From the NCBI RefSeq assembly GCF_001949145.1, contig NW_019091398.1, positions 1,340,213 through 1,404,212 on the forward strand: 64,000 nucleotides of DNA, written 5' to 3'. Shown here one piece after another: positions 40,937 to 52,500 of this stretch; position 1 is the stretch's first letter, and each line of letters starts with the position of its first letter. Source of the DNA: Acanthaster planci. Its lineage: Eukaryota; Echinodermata; Asteroidea; Valvatida; Acanthasteridae. Both the position numbers and the translations under genes were made by a program. Under the pieces are notes generated by a model. It worked only from the letters and a program-made list of their open reading frames with translations. It did not search any database and had not been told where the DNA came from.

Positions 40937-41190
40937 TCCTACCTGATTTGACTGTTGACCTCAAATAGACCTTCAGGCTCATAATCAAAACTGCCACCCA
41001 CCACTATTCCCATCCTAATCGCAGCTCCCGGGTACCTCGTGTCATTCACCTCTAAGCCCAGACACAAAATTAGGTCCAGGCTCTTAAAATTCAACCGCAA
41101 TATCATGTTACCTAATTTGACCTTTGATCGGAAATTGACATTCGAGGTCATGATCAAGGGTGGCATCCACCCCCATTTTTCCCCCATTCT
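40937..41190. repeat. diverged tandem duplication of about 80 bp
   Basis: A segment starting CCTGATTTGAC (about 40,941) and one starting CCTAATTTGACC (about 41,109) share TTGACC, a TCATGATCAA-like stretch and the words TGCCACCCACC / GGCATCCACCC in the same order. The second copy ends about 125 bp before the TRIM start codon. It is probably an old satellite-like repeat next to the gene, possibly in its promoter. Confidence 0.5.
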
Positions 41191-41314
41191 ATGACAAATT
41201 GATCTAACATGGTTGGCAGCTATTACTTAAAAATGCCGTCTCAAGTTTAATATTCCATTTTTGGTGACCTACTGTTTTGTGACAATTTACGTTGAAGGTC
41301 GTATTTGTCAAATA

Positions 41315-43246
41315 ATGGCAAAAGCTGCAACAAAAACCGTACTGGACAAGATCAGCAAGGGGCATCTGGAATGTCCCATCTGCTGCTGTCGCTACAAGGA
41401 CCCCAAGATATTGGGCTGTCTACACAGTTTCTGTCTGAAGTGTCTGGATGAGATGACGAGCAAACAGAAGCCAGGGACAGGCAAGGTGACGTGTCCAGTC
41501 TGCAGGAGAGACACAAAAATACCCAATGCAGGATTGCAGGGTCTTTCTGGCTGTTTTTACCTTAGTTCTCTTGTTGAGGAATTCAACAGACAGGAAAAAG
41601 TCCTTGGTGAGGTGTCAAAGCCATCGCTTCTTTGCGAACAGTGTGAGGAGGGTATAATAGCTGTCTCAAGGTGTCTCGACTGTAAGGAGAACATCTGCAG
41701 GATTTGTTGGGAAGCGCACCAGCGTTGGAAACTTACTAAAAATCACCAAATCATTGAAATACTAAACGAAGTACCCAAAGCGACGGTGTCTAAAACCAAG
41801 CCAGGTGAACCCAACACCAGGAAGTGTAGCAAACACAACGACTACGCTTTTTGTTTTTACTGTGAAGATTGCGATGTGATGATTTGTGCAATGTGTGCAG
41901 CAACAGAACACCGTTCAGGAGAACACAGTTTCACCGAAATCTCTGATTCTGTCGAATCATTCCGTGAAAATGTCCATGCCAAATTGCAGAAATTTGAGCA
42001 ACTTAAACAGCAGTTTGAATCCACTGAAGGATCACTCAACAATGCTAGAAAGAGATTACAAGAGAATATGGTTCGGGCTCTGAATAACATTTCGGCAAAA
42101 GCAGAAGCGGAGATGGCTAAAATCAGAACCAAGGTAGAGATCCTTACCGAAAAAGTGAACATAATCGGTCGTGACAGAGACAGCGAGTTCGAAAATGCAC
42201 TGACACACATCCGTGAACAAGTGGAATGCGCGGATCAGATCGTCACAGCTGTGAATAACTTGATGCACGAAGCTGATGACTTCGAACTTATGGAGCTCAA
42301 GCCGAAAGTGATGCACAACTTGGAATTGCAGACGGAACTCAAGTGTGAACCCGTTAAGTATGACCAGTCGTTCATCGGGGTGAAATGTCATGATGTTGTC
42401 AGCAATGATGCAGATCTCGGAGAAATTTTCGTCAAAGAGAAATGGCAACTGAAGGAGGAGTTCGGCAAGGAGGGCACAGGTGAAGGGGAATTTTCTTTTG
42501 CCAGGGGTGTTGCATGTTTCAGCAATGGAGATATTGTTGTAACAGATACAACGTTAAAACGGCTGACGGTGTTTAAATCCAGTGGGCAGTACAAAACCTC
42601 AGTTGCTCAGGGGGATGATCAGCATCATCTAAAAGCTCCTTGGGGTGTTGCGGTGTCCTGCAATGACCTACTTTATGTCACAGACAAAGAAAAGGTAAAG
42701 GTTTTCGACAACAACCTACAGCCGATTCGCAGCTTCACAACTTCAAGAGAAGATTCAGAGGGACTCTCAAAGAGTAGCAACACTGGCATTGCTGTAGACA
42801 AGCAAAGACTAGCAGTGGCTGACAGAAGCAGGAACACCATTTCTGTCTACGGCGTGGACGGATCGTTCGTTACATGCGCAATTAACGACAATATTGACTA
42901 TTACGTGGCAATTGGCAAGAATGATAGCCTGATCTTCGCACAGTACGAGGGTAAGAAGCTATTGTGCATTGACTTCAATGGTGAAGAGGTGTTCAGCGTC
43001 GGGGTATTTTTTAATAGCAGACCTGCAAAGCCAACTGGTGTTCTGTGCGATGATAGCGGGGACATCTATGTTGCCGTTCATTCCACTAAAGTGGGAAACT
43101 GCGCAGTTCAGCATTATGACTCGAGCGGTGCATTCGTAGCAACAGTAGCTGAAGGGCTGTACAATCCGATAGAAATGACCTTCAATCACGCAGGTGACGT
43201 CGTTGTCGCAGACAGACATTCCATTAAGATCTTTGAGAGGATGTGA
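41315..43246 (+). CDS. TRIM-NHL protein, probable RING-type E3 ubiquitin ligase
   Basis: An intact single-exon frame of 643 residues. An in-frame ATG 54 bases upstream exists, but the start used here is the one conserved in the decayed copy at 31.2 kb (MA-A--TVL). The RING spans residues 20-63 (CPIC, CLHSFC, CLDEM, CPVC). B-box 1 spans about 107-144 (CEQC, CLDC, CRIC, H) and B-box 2 about 171-204 (CSKH, CEDC, CAMC, H). A helical coiled-coil region runs from about 205 to 345. The C-terminal part, about 390-640, has repeated GVA/GIAV and VTD/VAD strands of an NHL-type beta-propeller and ends in VADRHSIKIFERM. No filamin-type repeat is visible between coil and propeller. RING-TRIM proteins transfer ubiquitin, and NHL propellers bind protein or RNA; the substrate cannot be inferred. 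It resembles the TRIM2/3/56-like families expanded in invertebrates. No TATA box or clear upstream exon was seen. Confidence 0.93.
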   Translation: MAKAATKTVLDKISKGHLECPICCCRYKDPKILGCLHSFCLKCLDEMTSKQKPGTGKVTCPVCRRDTKIPNAGLQGLSGCFYLSSLVEEFNRQEKVLGEVSKPSLLCEQCEEGIIAVSRCLDCKENICRICWEAHQRWKLTKNHQIIEILNEVPKATVSKTKPGEPNTRKCSKHNDYAFCFYCEDCDVMICAMCAATEHRSGEHSFTEISDSVESFRENVHAKLQKFEQLKQQFESTEGSLNNARKRLQENMVRALNNISAKAEAEMAKIRTKVEILTEKVNIIGRDRDSEFENALTHIREQVECADQIVTAVNNLMHEADDFELMELKPKVMHNLELQTELKCEPVKYDQSFIGVKCHDVVSNDADLGEIFVKEKWQLKEEFGKEGTGEGEFSFARGVACFSNGDIVVTDTTLKRLTVFKSSGQYKTSVAQGDDQHHLKAPWGVAVSCNDLLYVTDKEKVKVFDNNLQPIRSFTTSREDSEGLSKSSNTGIAVDKQRLAVADRSRNTISVYGVDGSFVTCAINDNIDYYVAIGKNDSLIFAQYEGKKLLCIDFNGEEVFSVGVFFNSRPAKPTGVLCDDSGDIYVAVHSTKVGNCAVQHYDSSGAFVATVAEGLYNPIEMTFNHAGDVVVADRHSIKIFERM

Positions 43247-43308
43247 TTCGCCTAAGCGCTGGGCTTATGCCTCCCTAGTAGTGAAGCTTTAGAAATGAAC
43301 CGAGGCTT

Positions 43309-43314
43309 AATAAA
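43309..43314 (+). terminator. polyadenylation signal of the TRIM-NHL gene
   Basis: AATAAA lies 63 bases after the stop codon, within an AT-rich 3' region. This is a likely 3' end signal. Confidence 0.6.
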
Positions 43315-43319
43315 TATTC

Positions 43320-46110
43320 TTTAGATTCTTCGAACAACACTCATTATACATAAACAAAACAAAAAAGTAAACAAATATAGGTTACATTAAACTCAGTGCA
43401 AACTTATTTCATACATTATACGGTTTATTTGCACATCAGTAGAAGTTTCTGAAGTATGACCAGTGCACGTATCATCGGCCCTTATCGTTCAAAAGCGTTC
43501 AGTATCGTAGAAAGCCCAGAGACAGAGAAGAGATTGGGCAAATAAATCATATTTAAACTTTTATCTTTACTATGTAACTATCCTTATTATGTATCTATGT
43601 ATCTTCTCTGTGACGAATTAGGGCAAAAACAGTAAAAAGATGTTTATTCACAAAGCTTTTTATAGCGACGCATATTTCCTGGTCAGAACGACAATTTTAC
43701 TGACGTCGTCGAACAGTTACTTAGTTATTGCTGTTTAAAAGCCACTATTTAAATAAATTTTTTAACGAAAATAGATTGCATTTTTGCCTTTGTTCTAGAT
43801 ATTTTAAACTCTTAAAACTGTGCTCAGAGTTTAAACACATTTCTAAACACTTATATTATACCCAATTTTCAACATGTTAAACCTCGACATGTTTTTGTGT
43901 GCATTAAGGAATGTGTTAAATCGCTAAGCGGATTTTTAAAAAGTACAAATTTTAAAACATTATCCATTTCAATAAATGTGAGCAAAAAGTGGGTACAAGA
44001 AATGTTTAAACTCCAAAACGTTGTTTAACAAGACAGTTAACTCCAGCACTATTTTTCATCAAAGTAATCAACGTAATCAAAGTAAGAGGAACGTTTAAGG
44101 TAATAAATCTACAACAGAAGAATGCGGTCCTATCCTTTCCCTTTTGTTATCCTATCCTCCTGTAAAAGAAATACTTTGTTAGAATGCTCAGTATCAGACA
44201 TTAATGGTTCTTTCGGAAAATGGACCATTCTCTATTCGGTCCCGCAAATCCTAAAGTTCAATTATTTTTGTAATGAAACGATTCACTTTTTACAACAAAA
44301 TAAAGCGCCCATATACTATTGCAGCATACATGCATATACTAACACGGTCTCAGGTAAGTATTTCCGAATAATACTTGAGGAATAAAACGTCAAAAAAAGA
44401 TAACTTAAGGAACAAAGATGACGAAGTGTGATGGTAATGGTCAGTCAGATCAAGTAAGGTAACGAGGCATAATGGGTACTTTACTCATCCACAACCAACA
44501 ACACCGGGGCGCCCAGGAGAATCAAGACATTATAAACACAGACCCTTGAAGTAACCAACAGGGTGCTTTAAAGCAAACAGTCAATGGCGAAATATTCTTC
44601 GACCAAGCCATGTCGCTAGTTAAGAAAAGCTAATACTTTATTCTGTGAATGAAATCTGAAGACCCAATGGTACTGCATGACGCTCGGAGAATATGAAACG
44701 TTACCCGTAGTGTAATCATTTAGCGCTTACCTCCGTACCCCTGATAACAAGAACCAATTCGTAATCTGGCAATACAACTGGATTAGTGTTAACATCCCGA
44801 AGAGCCATCTTGGTAGCAAGTACTGTGGCCTCAGCCCCGGCCCATGAACCCGACCAAACAAACAGCCCGAGTGGGTAAAGCTTGGTGGCATTGGACTGAC
44901 TAACACACGATGGTATTCGAAGAAATCAAAACAGAGCTATGCGAGCCTCGGGTGATGCATTTTTCGTGCCTGTGTCCACAAACACGTATGAAGTCTGAAT
45001 GCCATAAAGCTCAGTTTGCGCCATCAAATAAATACATCGCCACACAACGAGGGAATAATTCAGTTATTTAAATAAAATCGCGCAATTATCGGTAACCAGT
45101 AACAAGTACTGAGTCGTGCAAACCCAAGCAACTGAATTGACTAAATGGGGGGAGGGAATAATCGCTGGTTATTTACTTGTGCCCTAACGAATATGTCCCT
45201 CGTCACGTTAATCTGATATGCTCATCAAATCGGTTGCCTCAATTGATAACAATGTAATTGTGGAAGTCAACATCAAAGAAATTTTGGAAAGATGTTTCGC
45301 CCCTGTATGCAACAACGTCAAAACTGTAAAGTATCAAGGTGTCTGCAGGGAAGACATAATCAACTAGTATACGCCCATATAATTTTTCCATTGCAGCTCT
45401 TTGGAACTTAACGTCACTCCTGTTCTTCCTTCACAGCTGGATTTGTTTTACTGTTGAGTCTCTCTCTACAATTCTTATCGATTTAATTAATTGCTAATGC
45501 AGACCGAACCAATGAATGACATTTGCCTTTTATTAGGTAGGATCTTGGCATTATATTTTCCAATAGAATTAATGATGTCAAGGCTCAATCTTTTTGGACG
45601 TTGAATAGAACTCATTTTTATACCCTTTGCAATCGTCCTTTCTCAAGTATAAGTCTAATTTAAATGTGGATGGAGTTGCGGAAGTTTTCAAAGCCCTTAA
45701 ACCACAATGCTTACAAGACAGCTTCGCCTAGCTGATGCATTCACCTGTTCGTCGCATATTCTTCGTTTACCACAATCGAAGTCTTGCAGACCTTGATGCG
45801 AAAGTTTATTCTATAATGTTTGGAAAGAAGAAGTTGAAATTCCGTTTCATGACTCAAGACAAATGCACTGATGCTGAACATACGAAACGCAGTATACGTA
45901 TTTTAAATTACATGTAGTTAAACGTCCTTTTATTTTCAGGCACATATTTCACAATGAAATAAATCCCCTTCTTGAACATAAATTGCTAAAATCTAAACAT
46001 GACAACAAATACTGAAAAATACCTGAATCAGAACAGAATCAGTTTAACTTTTGGTTAAAAATAAACGATTCAAATTCCAACTTTCATTCACTGATCAGAC
46101 TCTAAAACTC
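43320..46110. other. gene-free stretch
   Basis: I see no coding sequence. This is the spacer between the 3' ends of two converging genes. Confidence 0.6.
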
Positions 46111-46117
46111 GCCAGCT

Positions 46118-46123
46118 TTTATT
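46118..46123 (-). terminator. polyadenylation signal of the receptor gene
   Basis: Read on the minus strand this is AATAAA, about 140 bases after the stop codon. A second AATAAA at about 46,248-46,253 lies too close to the stop to be the likelier choice. Confidence 0.5.
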
Positions 46124-46262
46124 GGGCTTACAGTATGTAACAACACAGGAGCCTTCGCCAACAGATGCTGATGTTTTACAGAGTGGAGAAAGGATGTCAA
46201 CATTTCCTCTCCACGCAGTCCAGTCCTGACCGAAATCAATTCACCATCGTTTATTGAACAGG

Positions 46263-46550
46263 CTACAGCTTTGAATCTTCCGAGGTGTCCGGCAGCGTTG
46301 ACGCCACCAGTGCAGATTCTCTTGAACGATGCTTAGGATCAGTGGTCCCACCTGTCGTCGTGACTTCCTTCTGCATGCCGAACTTCTCCCTCCACAGGTT
46401 CCGAACCTTCTTGTTCAGGCAGAAAGCGGCGAAGATAAAGACTCCTTGGAGATAGTTGAGGATGATATAGATGTAGGAGAAGGCCAGGATGCCCGTCACT
46501 GACTGAGACACGAAGCCAAACACCCAGGTCACGCCCACAAGAGCGCATAG
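46263..46550 (-). CDS. receptor exon 5: helices 6-7 and cytoplasmic tail
   Basis: The acceptor is TAATCTGTAG, phase 0, 95 codons plus stop. It begins LCALVGVTWVFGFVSQSVTG (helix 6 and the following loop), then helix 7 with LNYLQGVFIFAAFCL and the membrane-exit sequence KKVRNLW. A Ser/Thr-rich tail ends DTSEDSKL. The intron before it is 305 bases and holds nothing else visible. Confidence 0.88.
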   Translation of the reverse strand, partial: LCALVGVTWVFGFVSQSVTGILAFSYIYIILNYLQGVFIFAAFCLNKKVRNLWREKFGMQKEVTTTGGTTDPKHRSRESALVASTLPDTSEDSKL

Positions 46551-49500
46551 CTACAGATTAAGGATAATAATAAATGTTACTGTTAATTTAGGCATTGGAC
46601 ATGACTGCATTACCATTAGCAACTAACAACAAGCAATTTGTGTCTAATTATAACAGTGCTGAAGTAGAGGCCATCAAATAATCACACACAAGTGCATCAA
46701 CTACATTGTAAACAACTGCAACGGAATGTTTTTGTGATTTGTATTTAGACTAGCGGTTTTTTGTTGGTCCTGTGATTGTCTTGTGGGGCCTAGTCTTGTG
46801 ATGGTCTTGAGGTACTCGACTTTAATAACACTGTCAATTTACATAATACAGTTACCCTGGCATAAATGACCAGCTCCTCCTTGGCATCGTCTAGCTTGCT
46901 GTGCTTGCGTACTGCTCTAGAACTACGTCTGTTTCTCCTGACACTGATGATCGTGCAGACGTACAAACAAAGGTTGAAGACAAGACTTAATGTCATAGGC
47001 ACAGTGAAGGCAACCAGCCGAGTGGTGGCGTCTGAGATCCAGCAAATACTGCCCTGTGCGTAGATCACAGGCAAGGTGGGGCAATTGCAGTACTGGAGGA
47101 TAATGCAGATGCAGACGATGAGGAAAGGAACACCCCAGGCAAGGCAGATATAGACAATGAGTTCCCGGGTATTGACCCTCCTGCGCCCGCTACTCGGCAC
47201 CATGGACGTCAGGGTGCGGGCAACTTTCACCGCCAGCATCGTCATCCACAGGAAAGCAGCCAGCCAGGCAAAGTGCGCCACCACAGCTCCAAACTCGCAT
47301 GCAGCCTGGCTCTGGCTCAGATAACCGGATAATAGAAATAGCAGGATCGCTAAGAAGAGCGCCACCACGAGGTTCATCGTTGCTATGCCGGCTAGATTCC
47401 TCAGGTCTGGGAACACGCAGTACGTCACGAAAGTAGCTGCAAGGGCGATTAGCGACAGGCAGCTGCCAACAAAAGAAAGTGCCCGGCGGACCTGCAGCTC
47501 CACGCCTTCTGGTACCGGTCCAATATAGGAGCAAACGACGACCGAGCCATCTGGTAAAAGAACAAACTCATCAGCGGACAGGTTATTTTCTGTTGCAAAA
47601 ACGTGGATACGTTTTGCCGAAACCATAGAGTATTCTGTGTCTCTCAGAGTCAGAAGAGATGAGCAATTCAGTTCAGTCATCCTCAGGCACGACGGGGCCA
47701 CACTTTCTTTCGCATACTGCGCATTCGAAATGTGAAGGAATCGCGCTGCTGCGAGAATACGCCCTGAGTAGTCAGGAAAAACGTCGCTCCCTGCCACGGA
47801 ATAATTGTTGCAAAGGCTGGACACGTTAAAATGAAATGGCAAGAAAATCGACAAAGCTGATATGTTACAGGGTAGGGAAGAGTCGTTCACGACAGATTTG
47901 ACAGAGCTATCAAATATGATCTCCAGGTTGCGGACGTCAGAGGCTGAACGTACTAATACACTCACAGACAGAGTCGACATCATTTGTTGTACCTTCGCCC
48001 CGACATGGAGTACCGTGGTCATGTGGTTAGATCCCTCTGTAAGACAATCGATGACCAGTGACTCGTTGTTAGATGGAAATGGAGAGATCGACGGAGCTGG
48101 AACGCACTCATTACCGTGGATCTCATATCCAGTTGCGCACGTTAGTACGCGGCACCTCTCCAGAAACGGGTCGAAGATCTGTCCTGTCGAGCAAGACATC
48201 CCATTGATGGAAGACGAGGAGGAGAAGTCAAAGAGAACTTCAATCGTCAGGAAGCCGTCAAAGGGACTGCATATACCAGCACATGGTCCCCAGGGGTCGG
48301 GTGCACAGTACTCGGTACACGTCTGATCCATGCAGGAGCTATCTGGAAAAATGTTTTCTCCGTTGCACATGGCGCAGTGAGGGTTTTTGTAGCGAATGTA
48401 ATTGTCTTCGACTTTAACAGGAGCGTAATACGCCTTACACCCAGCTTCCAACCGGCTTCCCCGAAATTCTTCCATGCATGTGTCTATCAGATGGGCTGAG
48501 CACTGCCGTATGATATCATGGCCCCTTGGGGGCGTCATTATCCAGCCTAAGCTCGGTAATGTCTCGTTCAGGGATGGGTAAAAAGTATCAAGTGATGGAT
48601 ACTGATCATCGTACGTGGCGGATACATCCCATCTTTTGAGCGTTTTCAAAGACCTACCGTTGCATATGGCACAGTAGGTGTTCTTAAAATCCACACCTTT
48701 CTCGTCATACACTGGCAGCGATCCGATGACATCCGTGATATTCACGGGTCTTTCGCATAAATCACGCGTGCCCTCATCCGTCCAGCCAGCTTGACAGCGA
48801 TCTACAGCCACGTAACCGATATGAGTGAACTGACTCCCTGGTACCCAAACGCATCCAAACTGTTCAATGGAAAAGCCTCCACGGTTGAGTTCGGGCGGAC
48901 CCGGACTGCACATACCCCCGTAATCGTAACAGCAGTCGTCAAAAAGACCGCAAACGTCGTCACATTGACAGTAGTGGAAAATGTCATCACTTGAGCCATT
49001 GATTGGATGAGGCTGTTCACACTGCTCTCGACACAGCTGCTTCGAGCCACAAAGATACGAAGTCTCTTCATATTCAGTAACCCCTGCATTTGTGAAAAAA
49101 TAAGCGGAGTTAAAGATTATTTAGCGAACTTGAACCTCAGCTCACGACTTAAATGAATAAAACACACCCTAACATGAAAAAAACTACATCCAAACCACAT
49201 CGCAGAGAAAAAAATCCACTATGTTTGTATTTTTGGGCCATTTCAGCCCAGCTTTCACGTTCGGATTTGGCCATTTCACGTATAAATGCTGAGGTTTTGT
49301 GCACAAAGGGATAAAACCCCTTGTTCTAAGCGCCATTCTAAGTGCCATACACACTGGGCATACCCAATGCATGCGTGCTTGTGGCCCACAGACAGAAAGT
49401 TAGAGGTGCTCACCAGTGAAACATTCGATCGTGAGGTACTTGGAGCACTCCCGCAGCGAGTAGTGCTGGCACTCGGTGAGGCTTGTTTCGTTCCCGATGC

Positions 49501-52500
49501 AGCCGATGTCCACGAACAGGTCCAAGTTCGGCCTGCGTTGGGGATCCAGTCTTTCCAGAGGGACCCTTAGGCCCCTGACAGCATAATCGGAGAACCCCAG
49601 TTCCCGACACGCCACGCGGCCTAGTCTCAGGCGATGGAAACTACTGCCGCAGATGGCCCTCCACTCGTCTTGCGGGCTGCAACGGCCTTCTAGGAGACCG
49701 CCAGGATCAAGGTAACTTTCCTCTACCAAACGTAGTTCGAAGTCAGGCATGCCTGTCAGCGAATCGTCAAAACCAAAAAAATACACCAAATTAAAACCTT
49801 ATCACAACAAAACACAACAATCATATAATGCCCACTTTAAAATGGTGATTACAAAAGTAACCATAATGCAAACCACGACGGCAATTACTTCTTTCCCATT
49901 CCTAAATACCAGCACTATTTCAGTATTTTCGATTAACTTTATGTGGCAATTACAAGTCGAGTTTCGGGTAATTGTAGATGGGATCTACCAGCCAGAAATA
50001 CCTAATAAATTATGTTCACCTCACTTCTACAGACAAATCGAGGGAAAACTGCCTAAAACCACTGAAAAAAGAAGGGCCAACACAAATAATTGGATGCTTC
50101 CAAGTTCTAGTCGAAATACATATGTCACTCCCTGTATCTTTTGAAAAAGAACGTCTTAAGCATGTTATGATGATTGTCATTTTTATTGATTTGATTACTT
50201 TAAATGGCTTTATTGGTTTGGTAAACACGTGTATCACACCTGAATATCCACAAGACAGCCACATGTCGTTGTCATGTGTGCAGGGTGGTCCTAAAGTGGG
50301 ATCGCCGCTGGGAGGCAGAGGCTCCAAACTGCAGCCACCAAAAGTCGGATCAGTGCTGTCAGCCGCGCAGGACACCAGGAAACGTTCACTAGTGATGTTT
50401 ACCAGCGACGCCTCGTCCGTCCGGCGGGATCCAGCATAGTCTTGTCCGCAAGCAAACGGATATCCCATTCGCCGGCACATCTGGAAGGGAACTGCGTTGT
50501 TAACCAAGAAGAAATCATGGCAAACAGCGGTCCAGGGAGAATCCGGGGACCAGCGAATGAGCACTCGCCCTTCGTTGGGGGAGCTTCCCATCACGAGTTG
50601 AACGTCGAGTTGATCGATGCTGAGTCGCACTGTGGGACCAATGTTACATTTGTTGACATTTAATCCAAAGGTTATCTATTACCCAAGAACATACCCGATT
50701 TAAACTGAAAATAAAATGCATATAACACAGTTAGGATTTCTGTCGTGTGCCAGACCCAATCAAGTGCCTGTACAATTGCCAAGTTAGCAAGCCTAGTTCT
50801 ATATGATAAAATGGCTGTTGGTGTGCTAAGAAAGGCTTTCTCAGGGGCCAGGGGTTTCTCCAAAATCCAGTTTTATTTATTTTATATACACAAGTATGGC
50901 TACTATTAAAGCAAAGAAGCCAGTTACAGTTGCTATTTTACTGGGACTGAAAGCTTCATGCGGTAACTACAAGGAATATTTTAAAGGTAGAGAACATTTA
51001 ATCATATTTTCTGGACAACTACTATGCGAGAGGACTGTCTTAACGGGGGAAATGTCCACTTTAATGTGAGTTGAAAAATTTCAGGTACCGTAATTTCAGT
51101 CCTATACTGCATTATTGATTTTTTTAATACGGGCAGTAAAAAATTTGGTGCTAGGTTATAACAAACAAGTATTAAGAATGGGAACCGATATCTCAACGCG
51201 GGCTTAACTTGAAACTGACTTAAATTAACACGAATTTTATGAGAAAAAGATAGTGACATATCGTGACAAAACGACTGCCTTGTCTTCTCCTCTCTTCCCT
51301 ATTTGTATTTTTATATTTCACTTATTGAGCCTTCGCTGTTGAGGTTTTCGTCATTAACGCTGACAATTTATTCCACTGAAGAAACTTCGCATACCCTCAA
51401 CAAAACCACTCAAGTAAGAGTGTTTATGGGACATAAAATTGACCTCCTCAGCCTGTGCAATTAAACTGTATACCCCTTCACAAAAAGTAATTTGTATGCT
51501 AACAAGACCGATTCTTAGTACGGGGGTACATTGTAAACCTGTTTTGCATTCGTGCCTGTACGCAACTACAGGAAAATGTACTGAGTACGTGACCTCGCAC
51601 GTCAAACAGTCATTTTGCATTGTGGCTGTTGTAATTCAACATATTTGCAGCCGGCTGTCTGCTGTATGGTCACGTTGAAAGGAAGCTTAGTAACCTTGAG
51701 AAGAAAGATCGGCAAATCTTTTTTTGCACTCCTTTATCAACTTCCCAGGAAATACCGTAAACCAGCTACATTCAGTTGGCCCTGTGAGAGTTGAAAGTGA
51801 ACCTTATTAATATCAGTGTTTACCTGTGTGTTTTTTTTTTATTGCGAAGCATTTAATTCTCTCGTCGATGGTACATAAGAAATAGAAAACAGTAAATAGA
51901 AAACAGAAAATAGAATAAAGTGTCTGCTTTTCGGCTGGCCGTCAGGCTAAACGTTTTTTCAGTGAAAAACCAACGAATTGCAGCCTATAGATCCATTCAA
52001 ATAAATAGTACAGATCACAAGACGAAGGCCTATTATGTTGTAAGAAAATATGAAAAGCAATTTTTCCTGTACGTTACATTTGTTGCATTTAAGTTCAAAA
52101 TTGACTGCGAAGATCTCTTGTATACACTCTGGTATAAGAAACGTACAAGCCTAGGGAAATATGATCCCCCTTCTCATTGTCAGCTTTCTTCGGGCTTGCG
52201 AGCAACAGTGCCCAGGGCACTTGGAAGGAATCCTTGTTGTCATTATCAGAAATAATTAATAATAGTAATTTTAATTCATTTTCATCCTTATCCAAGATGT
52301 GGGTATTGTCAAGCAAGTAAAAGGTATGACATTGCACAACGTGACCGCGGCATCTGGGTCACAAGTTCCAAGCGCAAAACCCCTTGCGTTTCGGTTCAGG
52401 TGTTGAATACGATCAACTGATGCAGAAAATATAAAAACAAGAGTTGTGTAACGTTTCTATATTGAAGCAGAAAATATGAATTTAAAAGTACCAAATGAAA

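Noticed and set aside
41261-41314. Upstream in-frame start adding 18 residues to the TRIM protein
   Set aside because: The added residues lack similarity to the family, and the decayed copy aligns from the later Met. It is not excluded without transcript data.
41857-42594. Several minus-strand open frames inside the TRIM gene
   Set aside because: They are shadows of the plus-strand coding sequence, which has complete RING, B-box and propeller motifs.
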